Shown here: in pieces, positions 14,697-22,400 of the stretch
How positions within the stretch are numbered: the first letter of the stretch is position 1
Layout of the letters: each line of letters opens with the position of its first letter
Notes under the pieces: generated by a model
What the model was told of the DNA's origin: nothing
The model's input: only the letters and a program-made list of their open reading frames with translations
Database searches by the model: none
Program-made: the position numbers and the translations under genes
Source of the DNA: Phocaeicola vulgatus ATCC 8482
GTDB taxonomy: Bacteria > Bacteroidota > Bacteroidia > Bacteroidales > Bacteroidaceae
Length of the DNA stretch: 64,000 nucleotides
Reading direction: 5' to 3'
NCBI RefSeq assembly: GCF_000012825.1
Contig: NC_009614.1
Span: forward strand, 3,162,001-3,226,000

Positions 14697-16034
14697 TTAG
14701 TATTTGTCCTCTGCCAGTTGAGAGTTTATTTTAGAGATAATATTTATGTATTGTTCCTCCGAAACCATAGATTTAAGTTCTTCTTTCCTTTTTTCTACTA
14801 ATTCCGGCTTACCTCTTCTTGAAAGCCTTAAGATGGCTTCTATTTCTTCTTTAACCTCATTGTCTGCATAAGGAGTTCCCATAAAATCATAAACAGCAGC
14901 AGAATAATCCACGCCATATAAATTAGGCAATGCATTTGGTGTATCTTCGTCTGCCTGCATTCTATAAATCATATTTCCCGTATCTTTGACTTTAAGATTG
15001 GAGAGTACCATTGGAGAATGTGTAGATACAATAAATTGAATACTTGGAAATGTTTTTTTCAGACGAGCTAACACTTCTTGTTCCAAAGAAGGATGTAAAT
15101 GGAGGTCTATTTCATCAATTATGGCAATACCTTTTGGGTCTTCCTCGTTTGTTTTCCGTAAAATATATAATCTATAAGCCAAATCAAAAGCAATGGAGTA
15201 TAGTCTTTTATATCCAGCAGGTAAATTATCAAAGATAACGTCCCGTTCATTTTTTAATCGCAGATATAATGATAGCGTCTTATCATCTACAACCGGAAAG
15301 AAATCTTTTATTTCAAAATCATCCTTTTCTTCTAACGCAGAATTGATAGGTTCAGAAAAAGTGCGCAATTTATTTTTTATATATTCTACTTCCTTAGAAT
15401 TTAACGGGTCACTATCATTAAGGGAAATTTGTTTTAGCATGGAATTAATGAATCTATTTTGCCAGATAGATGTACATGATACTTCTGAATTCCATTTGTA
15501 ATAAGCAAAATTCCTGATAATATATCCTTGTTCCTTAATAGCTTTTTTTGCAAAATCGCTGGTTCTTGTATCTATATGTGGAAATGAATCAGAATAGAAA
15601 ACAAACAGTGGAAGTTGGTCGCTATTATGATATTCTGCCATAAGTGTACGATATGCTTGTTGATACTTGGAAACGAATAACGAAGCACCTGATGTAGAAC
15701 GCTTATAGTATTCCCAATTCAAAGGTATATCATTAAATTCAGCTTCCATGTTGATTGTTAAATCAACTGCTGGTAAATCCGCATTTTGGGCTCGATAAAA
15801 ATCTGTAGCTAATGTTGAAATGACTTTTAAATCGGGATTACCTGATATAAGTAAATCATCTCCCATTGTGCTATCATTGGAAAAAAAGACACTTAATCCA
15901 TAACGAATGGCATTTAGTAGAGAAGTTTTTCCTGCGCCATTTTTACCAATAAAAACAGTAATTCCTGGTGTTAAATCAACCTCATAGTTTTTAAAGCAAC
16001 GGAAATTTTCAATTGTTATTTTTTTAAGTATCAT
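14697..16034 (-). CDS. ptuA: ABC/SMC-type ATPase, Septu PtuA-like
   Basis: This ATPase of about 445 aa has an N-terminal strand ITIENFRCFKNYEVDL and Walker A GKNGAGKTSLLNA. The distal half has AGYKRLYSIAFDLAYRLYIL in the signature region, Walker B GIAIIDEIDLHLHP and the switch STHSPMVLSNL. This AAA_15/AAA_21 architecture without a long coiled coil, next to an HNH gene, fits PtuA. OLD/Gabija is less likely because no Toprim domain is seen. The start at 16034 is chosen over GTG 16073 because that GTG overlaps the promoter box TAACTTTG. Role: sensing phage and activating PtuB. Confidence 0.83.
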   Translation of the reverse strand: MILKKITIENFRCFKNYEVDLTPGITVFIGKNGAGKTSLLNAIRYGLSVFFSNDSTMGDDLLISGNPDLKVISTLATDFYRAQNADLPAVDLTINMEAEFNDIPLNWEYYKRSTSGASLFVSKYQQAYRTLMAEYHNSDQLPLFVFYSDSFPHIDTRTSDFAKKAIKEQGYIIRNFAYYKWNSEVSCTSIWQNRFINSMLKQISLNDSDPLNSKEVEYIKNKLRTFSEPINSALEEKDDFEIKDFFPVVDDKTLSLYLRLKNERDVIFDNLPAGYKRLYSIAFDLAYRLYILRKTNEEDPKGIAIIDEIDLHLHPSLEQEVLARLKKTFPSIQFIVSTHSPMVLSNLKVKDTGNMIYRMQADEDTPNALPNLYGVDYSAAVYDFMGTPYADNEVKEEIEAILRLSRRGKPELVEKRKEELKSMVSEEQYINIISKINSQLAEDKY

Positions 16035-16072
16035 ATTATTTTCTTTTTTTCTGTCTATGGATATAATATTCA

Positions 16073-16080
16073 CAAAGTTA
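16073..16080 (-). promoter_or_regulatory. -7 box of ptuAB
   Basis: On the minus strand TAACTTTG matches the TAnnTTTG consensus about 40 bases before ATG 16034. No clear TTTG -33 element was found. Confidence 0.55.
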
Positions 16081-16275
16081 GTGATTTTCTAATATAAAAC
16101 TTCATAATCTGATTATTGTTTGCAAATTTAGACTCTAAATTCCTTTTCTCCAAAACATTGTAACTACTATATACACAAGTTTACATGTGAATCTTATCCT
16201 TTCATCACTATAGTACGGGATATGCACATAACGTCAGGGTATCGGCAGAATTTTCTATATGGAAATTATAACTCT

Positions 16276-16695
16276 CTAAGCATCTTCTGTGAGTTTACCT
16301 TCATCCACCGGCTTATCTTCTTCCATAGGTTCATCCTTATCATCGGACAACATGCCACCCTCTATACGTTCATCTCCGTTACATTCCTTCGTTTTGCCTT
16401 TTTCTACATTCTCCCCGTCAAAATACCGACGAATAAACTCGTGCAAATCCTTTTCACGATAGTACGTTTTATGCAAGATCGTGTAATACTTCAGCCCGTT
16501 GTCTCTGTACCGTTGTAGTGTTCGTTTGCTGATGTTCAGCAACAGACAAACATCCTGATTATCGTACAGCCGTTCACCATTCAGGTAATTTTGCGGCTTC
16601 TTATTCTTCTTGTCCAGTGCGCCTACGACCTTTTCCACTTGTTCGAGCAACCGTTCCATATACGCCTCGAATGTTTCTTTATCCAATGGTATCAT
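16276..16695 (-). CDS. HTH_17 DNA-binding protein
   Basis: This 139-aa protein has a helix-turn-helix of excisionase/MerR type at about residues 43-90: LYDNQDVCLLLNISKRTLQRYRDNGLKYY, followed by a wing with KTYYREKDLHEFIRRYF. The C-terminal ~40 residues are very acidic (DDKDEPMEEDKPVDEGK). Its start codon overlaps the stop of the primase-helicase gene (ATGA), so translation is coupled. Likely a directionality factor or regulator of the second island. Confidence 0.8.
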   Translation of the reverse strand: MIPLDKETFEAYMERLLEQVEKVVGALDKKNKKPQNYLNGERLYDNQDVCLLLNISKRTLQRYRDNGLKYYTILHKTYYREKDLHEFIRRYFDGENVEKGKTKECNGDERIEGGMLSDDKDEPMEEDKPVDEGKLTEDA

Positions 16696-18764
16696 AAGCT
16701 CGCCTGTTTTAAATTTCCGATGATATAATAACTTTGGTTTGACGGGTCTTTCAGTATGATTTCCTTCTCCCGCATGAACTTGATATAACTTTTCGCTGTA
16801 CGTTCCTTTACGTCCAGTATCGCTTGAATTTGTTCTGCCAAATCCACATAAGTAATAAAGTCCTGCCGTCCGAAAATATCCCGTGCCACTGCCACGAGTT
16901 CATCCTCTTTCCGCTTCTCCTTTTCCTCTTTCGGCTTTTCCCCCAGATACACGTGCATCCTGACATCTTTATCCCATGCAAACTGCATGATAGGCACATC
17001 CAACGGACTGCCGTCGCGCACTTTCAGCGCCTTCACCACCGACACCGACGGATCAGTATCTTTCTCTATCGAGAGGATAGCCGCCGCCTTTCGTTGCAAC
17101 TCACTGCCCAAATGCCCCCGCAATTTCAGCCCCGAAGGAATAAAATGCAGGATAGTAACGATACAAGTATTGTAAATCCCCGCCAGCCGATACAATTCCT
17201 CCACCACGGCAATACTTTCCGTTTCATCATTCGCACCCTTTATCAAGTCCGCAATCCCGTCGATCACCACCATGTGAATCCCCCGGAACTGATAATGAAA
17301 CTTATCCATGCTTTGGATAATCGCCTGCAAGCGTTCTTTCCGGCTCATTCCCGTCAGGCAATACGCTTTCAGGTATTCCGGCATTGTTTCCCGTCCGCAA
17401 CGCTTTAAAAGGTTTGTAATGTTCTTGTACGTCTGCACCTCCGACTGTTCCGTATCATAGAACAGAATCGCCTTCCGCTTGCTGTTTTCACTGACCGACA
17501 CCCCCAACGTGTCCATCGCCTTATCCTTGTTCTTTTCGGATTGTCCGATGGCACCGGCTATTAACGCCGTCACATAATTACTTTTACCGGTTCCCTCACC
17601 ACCGGTAATACAGAGGATATTCCCTTGCGTGCCTAATGGCACATCATTCACCGACACAACCATTTGTGCCACAGGTGGCGGATTATTAAAATCCACCTCA
17701 CAAGATTTTAGAGCAGACATAGTTTCGCTGTATATTGTATCCAGATAATCCAGAAATAGTTTAATCAAATCCTCCCGGCTATTTCCCAAACGGAAAAAGT
17801 CCGAAATATCCTTTTCCACCTTCGTTCCCGCCAATGGCAGCAACAATCGTTTCACCCCGTAGTTCTTCAACGCCAGTTCTTGTTTTGCCGAACTGTCCAG
17901 CCCCGCTTTGTCCACATCATAGAGCAGTACAATATGTTTGAACCGGAAAGAGAGCCTATGAATAATTCCCACGGGAATAGTCACCGTTTCCGAATTGAAG
18001 CAGATAGCATGGAACCCGTGAACCGTCAGGCTCATCACGTCCTTCTCACTACCCGTAATAAAGAGTAAATCCCCCTTAGCAGGCAACTGCTCCAACCCGA
18101 AGCAATAATTCTCCCCAAAATCCCCGGCATATAAAAAGCGCATCTCCGAGTGCGGGCGGTACACCTTCACATATTGCTTTGCAGTATATCCGAACACCGG
18201 TTCTTTATCCGTCGCCGCAATGCTGAACGGTTTCCCTTCGTTATTCTCGCTGCTGAACTTCTTCAGTGAAACCACCCGGAATAATCTCAGTACCTCTTGC
18301 GTGATGCCGCTTTTTCCCCAGAAGGCAAGTTCCGCAGCCGTAAAGCTCTTTTGCGCCAACGTATAAGGTCTTGCCTTTTTCACTTTGGATGGCGATGTTG
18401 CTGCCGTGACAGCAGGACTGATGGGAGTAATAGTCTTCGTTTCAATATAATTTCCCGATGATAATCCCAAATGCAGGTCACGATCGATTATTTTCATTAT
18501 CTGAATGAAGTCTTTAGAATCTTTACAATCTAGTCCATTCAATTTTCCCACGAATGCGAAACAGTCGCCTGAATAGTCGTCATTACCAAAGTCCTTCATT
18601 TTATAAGTATCACTTCTTCGCTCATAATAGATGTTACAGGAAGCGTGCTTATCCTCATAAAGCGGATTAAGGAAATTACGTCCTACACGAAATGGGGTAG
18701 GGAGGTAGTGCTTGAATATAGCCATTCCTCTATCTGTCAATCGCAGAATATCATCTTTATTCAT
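16692..18764 (-). CDS. primase-helicase fusion (CHC2-like, Toprim, RepA-type AAA)
   Basis: This protein of about 690 aa combines two functions that are separate genes in the NBU1-like element to the left. The N-terminal ~110 residues have the CHC2-like pattern NPLYEDKHASCNIYY / YKMKDFGNDDYSGDCFAFV. A Toprim domain follows (LLFITGSEKDVMSLTVHG, then HIVLLYDVDKAGLD). The C-terminal half is a RecA-like ATPase with Walker A CITGGEGTGKSNY and Walker B HMVVIDGIADLI, then LHFIPSGLKLRGHLGSELQRKA. The start at 18764 gives an 8-base overlap with the upstream HTH gene and removes an unsupported leader. It probably drives replication of the element or satellite. Confidence 0.85.
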   Translation of the reverse strand: MNKDDILRLTDRGMAIFKHYLPTPFRVGRNFLNPLYEDKHASCNIYYERRSDTYKMKDFGNDDYSGDCFAFVGKLNGLDCKDSKDFIQIMKIIDRDLHLGLSSGNYIETKTITPISPAVTAATSPSKVKKARPYTLAQKSFTAAELAFWGKSGITQEVLRLFRVVSLKKFSSENNEGKPFSIAATDKEPVFGYTAKQYVKVYRPHSEMRFLYAGDFGENYCFGLEQLPAKGDLLFITGSEKDVMSLTVHGFHAICFNSETVTIPVGIIHRLSFRFKHIVLLYDVDKAGLDSSAKQELALKNYGVKRLLLPLAGTKVEKDISDFFRLGNSREDLIKLFLDYLDTIYSETMSALKSCEVDFNNPPPVAQMVVSVNDVPLGTQGNILCITGGEGTGKSNYVTALIAGAIGQSEKNKDKAMDTLGVSVSENSKRKAILFYDTEQSEVQTYKNITNLLKRCGRETMPEYLKAYCLTGMSRKERLQAIIQSMDKFHYQFRGIHMVVIDGIADLIKGANDETESIAVVEELYRLAGIYNTCIVTILHFIPSGLKLRGHLGSELQRKAAAILSIEKDTDPSVSVVKALKVRDGSPLDVPIMQFAWDKDVRMHVYLGEKPKEEKEKRKEDELVAVARDIFGRQDFITYVDLAEQIQAILDVKERTAKSYIKFMREKEIILKDPSNQSYYIIGNLKQASL

Positions 18765-19119
18765 AGTTCCCATTGAATAAGAAGTTTCTACGGAACTCAT
18801 CCAGCGTATGTGGATCACAAACGATTATTTTCTCATTTAGTCCTCTTTCTATTTCTGATAATTTGTATCTGCATCTTCCTCGTAACATGGAATAGCTGAT
18901 TAGATTTTCTTTTCTTAATCGTTGCAGTGTCTTGGTACTTATACGTAGCAAGTTGGCAACTTCTTGATTATCCAACCATATCTCTTCCTCCTCGTTTGGT
19001 TTACTCTCTTTTTTGAATACATAGTCTGCAATCTTTTCTATTTTGCGGATTAGTTCTTTATAGGCAGTCGCCTCCATTGTTATTACGTCCATACACTTAT
19101 CTTTTAAAGTTTGGCACAA
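18757..19119 (-). CDS. HTH_17 DNA-binding protein (first gene of primase operon)
   Basis: This 120-aa protein has an N-terminal helix (MEATAYKELIRKIEKIADYVF) and an HTH at about 48-95: IWLDNQEVANLLRISTKTLQRLRKENLISYSMLRGRCRYKLSEIE. It is paralogous in layout to the 139-aa HTH protein at the other end of the operon. The true start may be Met14 (MEATAYK). Its end overlaps the primase-helicase start. Likely an excisionase or autoregulator acting on the inverted repeat just upstream. Confidence 0.8.
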   Translation of the reverse strand: MCQTLKDKCMDVITMEATAYKELIRKIEKIADYVFKKESKPNEEEEIWLDNQEVANLLRISTKTLQRLRKENLISYSMLRGRCRYKLSEIERGLNEKIIVCDPHTLDEFRRNFLFNGNYE

Positions 19120-19232
19120 AGTTCATCGAATTAAATCGGGGCATTTGCCAACTTGTTACCAACTTGGCATAACTTTTTTTACATGACGATTGGAAATGAG
19201 TGGGATGGAGTCGGGTGCAAGATAAAGTCCGG

Positions 19233-19276
19233 TGCAAGGTGCAAGCCTATTCATATATATAGGCTCGCACCTTGCA
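19233..19276. repeat. 18-bp-armed inverted repeat with GGTGCAAG repeats
   Basis: TGCAAGGTGCAAGCCTAT (19233-19250) and ATAGGCTCGCACCTTGCA (19259-19276) pair at 17 of 18 positions around an 8-base A/T spacer. GGTGCAA is repeated directly at 19214, 19231 and 19238. It lies ~110 bases upstream of the HTH-primase operon: a candidate replication origin or operator. Confidence 0.65.
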
Positions 19277-19477
19277 TTGGAATATAAAAAATAGATAATT
19301 AATAATCAAACATTTGGAAGATGTTCATATTTTCCATACTTTTGAACCCGAAAGCTATGGTAGACGAATAGCGGACAAAAGTGGTCATTAGGACAAAAGT
19401 TTAGGTCGTTACAAATTCGTTACAGGAAGCAAAATAATGAAAGCTAATAAGCTGATATATACGGAAATAAAGAGAAG

Positions 19478-19502
19478 AGGTTCAGAACCCTCCCTCTCCG
19501 CT
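19478..19502 (+). other. tRNA-Ser-like 3'-end fragment, right att of second island
   Basis: GAGGTTCAGAACCCTCCCTCTCCGCT (read across 19477-19502) resembles the T-arm and acceptor 3' end of a tRNA-Ser, but no tRNA body precedes it. A terminator-like hairpin follows at 19526. This is the expected remnant at the distal end of an island integrated into a tRNA gene that lies to the left. Confidence 0.5.
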
Positions 19503-19525
19503 GGAAAGAATTACAAAACAAAGAA

Positions 19526-19562
19526 AATCCCCTGTAAATTAATACTTTACGGCGGATTTTTG
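19526..19562 (+). terminator. terminator after the tRNA fragment
   Basis: AAAATCCCCTGTAAA and TTTACGGCGGATTTT pair at 12 of 15 positions around a short loop and end in T-rich sequence. It is probably the original terminator of the target tRNA gene and marks the return to chromosome. Confidence 0.55.
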
Positions 19563-20144
19563 TTTTTGGTGCATAGCAAAAATAAGCATATTTTTTCATT
19601 AGAAAGTTCGGGGTATTTATACCCTCATGCCCTCACTGTATGTATAATGGGTTTATTATGAATGACTTATATGATAATGGTAAAAAAAATGCTCTCACTT
19701 ATACTCTCATGCCCTCACTACGTTTTGAAGTTGATTTTCACATAATATGCTTGCTGTCAGCCATATATTCTTTTTTATAGACAGTTCCTGCCTGGTATAA
19801 AGTAGGGCGTTTTCAAGCCTTTTCCTCGTAAGAAATGCGCATGAAAGAGGAAACTTCCACGAAATGATAGCTTACGGATTCGCGGCAGCGGTAAAAAAGA
19901 ACAAGACATTTTAAAAAAAGCTCTTGTTCTTTTAAAAAAAGGCGGTTATCTTTTTTAAAAAGCTCTTGATCTTTTTTTAAAACGCCCTTGTCTTTGATAT
20001 GGAATTTTATTCTGGACTGAGGCATTTTACATATACATACGCATAAGCTCGTACGTACGTAGGTATAGCCTTGTATGGATGTATGTGCAAAAGCGTGTTT
20101 ATACCCGTTCTCTTTGTATTTCTTTAAATGCTTTTCACTTATTC
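19563..20144. repeat. intergenic stretch with ~21-base A/T repeats
   Basis: No convincing gene. At about 19908-19992 units of about 21 bases recur (TTTTAAAAAAAGCTCTTG and variants). On the minus strand they give a 70-codon frame (20025-19813) with a K-K-D-x-x-L-F heptad. The frame could be a tiny coiled-coil protein, but the low complexity argues for caution. Confidence 0.4.
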
Positions 20145-20588
20145 TTATTGAATTTGTGCATTGATTTCGTTTCTGAACTTTATAGGATTGGTGATAAAGT
20201 CAAATTTGTTGGTGACCCCGCCTGTAGTAACTACAATAGAACCAAAACCGAGCATACGTCCCATGAGGCTTTGATTAATCCGTATTCCTTCGCATTTGTT
20301 TAAAACCAATTCAAGGGCATCCCGGTTTAAAATACCGGATTTTAGAATGACTTTCTTGTTTGTGACAACATATTCAGCTCCCATCTTAAGAAGAATTCTT
20401 TTTATCAATTGGAATAATCCTGACAACAATAGAAATATGCTGACATAATAGAATAATCCGGTTTGTGCGGAAGAAAAGAAGGCGCTTAATAATAGTAGTA
20501 TTACCGGATATGCAAATATATACCAGTGAATATCTGCTTTGTATTTAATTTCTTCACCAGCTTGTAGATTGTTTTGGATATAGCTCAT
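20145..20588 (-). CDS. bacterial PH domain (bPH_2/YdbT-like) membrane protein
   Basis: This 147-aa protein has two membrane helices at about 27-65 (FAYPVILLLLSAFFS, GLFYYVSIFLLLSGLF). A bPH_2 domain follows with the usual EYVVTNKKVILKSGILNRDALELVLNKCEGIRINQSLMGRMLGFGSIVV pattern. Family members are membrane-tethered and their ligand is not known. It is monocistronic, with a 170-base gap to the next minus-strand gene. Identification rests on the GILNRDALELVLNKCEGI...GSIVV core and is fairly safe at family level. Confidence 0.82.
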   Translation of the reverse strand: MSYIQNNLQAGEEIKYKADIHWYIFAYPVILLLLSAFFSSAQTGLFYYVSIFLLLSGLFQLIKRILLKMGAEYVVTNKKVILKSGILNRDALELVLNKCEGIRINQSLMGRMLGFGSIVVTTGGVTNKFDFITNPIKFRNEINAQIQ

Positions 20589-20756
20589 CGTTTTTGTAAA
20601 TTAATAAATTGCATAATTTTATTATCAAGAGACAAATATACAAATAATCAGAATGGTATGAAATAAATCTAGATTTATTTTAAGGCTGAAACTTAAAATA
20701 AAAACAATTCTTACTTGTTCTTATTCTTGTCAATCTCTCTCTTATTATCAAATATT

Positions 20757-21191
20757 TTATTCTTGTACTTGCTGTTTCAAGAATTTGTAATCCTTATAAT
20801 TTTTTCCTCTCTTTATTCGGAAAGTTAGTTTATGCCATTCATCTTTTGTTAGGGGGATATCCACGTTCATGCAAAAATAGCAGGTTTCGTAGCCAATAAG
20901 AGGAGAAATCCATATTTTTCCTATACATTCTTTCTTGCCGGAGTTGGAATAATATAAAAGACAGCGTACTCTTCTTATTTGTATGCTGTCTTCATTGCAT
21001 ACTTTTACCTCTATACGTTTACCTTTTCCGATGTTGTAGAATTGGGGAGCAGACATTTTTATTTTGTTTAAAATACTATCTTTATCATTTACACTGACTA
21101 CGACGAACTTCTCTATATTGTTTGGCGATTGGGAGAAAGTGCTTTTTGTGGCAAACAACAATATTAAAAGTAATGTTATAATTTTTTTCAT
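20757..21191 (-). CDS. secreted protein of unknown function
   Basis: This 144-aa protein has a signal peptide (MKKIITLLLILLFATKSTFSQ). The mature part contains two Cys pairs (VCNEDSIQIRRVRCLLYY and GYETCYFCMNV) and reads like a small beta-rich periplasmic domain. I do not recognise a family. It stands alone between a PH-domain gene and a long intergenic region. Confidence 0.65.
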   Translation of the reverse strand: MKKIITLLLILLFATKSTFSQSPNNIEKFVVVSVNDKDSILNKIKMSAPQFYNIGKGKRIEVKVCNEDSIQIRRVRCLLYYSNSGKKECIGKIWISPLIGYETCYFCMNVDIPLTKDEWHKLTFRIKRGKNYKDYKFLKQQVQE

Positions 21192-21704
21192 GTGATTGGA
21201 CTTGTTGGTTAAAGCAGTAGCAGATTATTAATTAAGAATTTATTCTTCCGATAATAAATACTTCATACTGCAAAGTAAATGTTTTTTGTTTTAAGGGTTA
21301 TAATTGTTAAAATGCAAAAATAGCCTGCATCCGCTAATATGTCAAGGGCTGTTTTTCATAAAAAATGTTCAATTCTTTGGTATTTCTTTGGGGTTTTCTT
21401 GGTATGAAATTTCTGATAGATTATATGAAAAGTGATTTGGAGGCTATTGAAATTCTTTTAGAGTGGTGCATTAAGCGATGGGATGTTTTAAAAGTCTGGT
21501 TGGCATTTTAATGCTTTATCTTTGTAATTTGAACAAAAAGTAATAAATAAAAGAGGTATATGGACATTCTTGTATGGAGTGGTCTTGGAAACTCCGATTA
21601 TTTGGAAAAATGATGTCGTTTTCCAATATATATTTGTACTTTTGGCTGAAAAGAAAAAAAGGTATATCCCGTGTTTATATCGGGTGTGTTTATATGTATT
21701 TTAA
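21192..21704. other. intergenic region, no gene seen
   Basis: About 510 A/T-rich bases between divergent genes. A short hairpin ATCCCGTGTTTATATCGGGT lies near 21665, just upstream of the Crp-type gene, and may be a regulatory structure. Nothing else is supported. Confidence 0.4.
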
Positions 21705-22283
21705 ATGGACTACGGTTTTATGACAAACATTATAGATAATATGCTCTCTTTGTGTCCGGTTTCTGAAGATACGATACAAGAACTGAAAAAATGTATGATT
21801 TTATGTCGTTTCCCTAAGAAATATCAGTTAATAAAGGAGAATACATTTTGTAAATCAGCTTATTTCATAGAAAAAGGAATGACACGTTCTTTCTGGCTTG
21901 TAAATGGAGAAGAAATAACAACCTCCTTTTCATGGGAAGGAGGTATTGTTTTCAGTATGGACGAGTTGTACTATAATAAGCCGAGCGAGGAATTTGTGGA
22001 AACGCTTGAAGATGTAGTTGTTTACAAAATATCATTAGCTGATTTAACCAGACTGTTTCAGACTAATATTGAATTGGCTAATTGGGGGAGGATTATTCAT
22101 CAAAATGAGTACAGGCGTTTGCATCGTTCTCACAAAGAACGGCTGACTTTGCCAGCAAAGGAAAGATATGAGGAGTTTAAACAACAGTTTCCTCAGATAT
22201 GCCAACGGGTGAAGTTAAGGTATATTGCATCTTATTTGGGTATAACACTTCCCACACTTAGTCGTCTCCGAGCTAAGAAATAA
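21705..22283 (+). CDS. Crp/Fnr-family transcriptional regulator
   Basis: This 192-aa protein has an N-terminal cyclic-nucleotide-binding-like jelly roll (FPKKYQLIKENTFCKSAYFIEKGMTRSFWLVNGEEITTSFSWEG split over 35-85) and a C-terminal HTH (RYIASYLGITLPTLSRLRAKK). The residues that bind cAMP phosphate in CRP are not evident, as in many Bacteroidetes members. An alternative start is Met6. The acyltransferase gene follows ~115 bases downstream on the same strand and has its own promoter-like box, so the link between them is uncertain. Confidence 0.85.
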   Translation: MDYGFMTNIIDNMLSLCPVSEDTIQELKKCMILCRFPKKYQLIKENTFCKSAYFIEKGMTRSFWLVNGEEITTSFSWEGGIVFSMDELYYNKPSEEFVETLEDVVVYKISLADLTRLFQTNIELANWGRIIHQNEYRRLHRSHKERLTLPAKERYEEFKQQFPQICQRVKLRYIASYLGITLPTLSRLRAKK

Positions 22284-22338
22284 TTTATGTATTGCTGATT
22301 TTTTGTCATAGGACAAATTTAAAAGCCTTTAAGTTGTG

Positions 22339-22346
22339 TAACTTTG
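22339..22346 (+). promoter_or_regulatory. -7 box of acyltransferase gene
   Basis: TAACTTTG fits TAnnTTTG about 55 bases before ATG 22401. No exact TTTG -33 element at standard spacing. Confidence 0.5.
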
Positions 22347-22400
22347 CAGCATTATTAGTAACAGTTAAAAAGAATCAATTATTAAATCTATTAATTTATT

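Larger units (their letters stand above)
9476..19502. mobile_element. second mosaic island (CTnDOT-type int, ArdA/RadC, Septu, primase-helicase)
   Basis: This segment carries a second integrase at its left edge and ends in a tRNA-3'-end-like sequence (19478-19502) followed by a terminator. Both this end and the 9462 site share CTCTCCGCT. The content is typical of ICE accessory regions: ORF6N, RadC/JAB, ArdA, defence genes and HTH-primase modules. Base composition changes sharply inside it, with the ATPase/HNH pair much AT-richer. The outer ends are guesses; the segment may be two elements in tandem or a remnant of a larger ICE into which other pieces inserted. Confidence 0.5.

Noticed and set aside
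16035..16073. GTG start at 16073 for the PtuA-like gene
   Set aside because: The codon overlaps the TAACTTTG promoter box, so the transcript would begin after it; ATG 16034 also fits the family N-terminus.
19214..19276. GGTGCAAG repeats as a CRISPR-like array
   Set aside because: Units are only 7-8 bases, irregularly spaced, with no cas genes nearby; they belong to an inverted repeat.
19437..19661. 74-codon plus-strand ORF across the tRNA-like fragment
   Set aside because: It runs through the attachment fragment and the terminator hairpin, and its composition is not protein-like.
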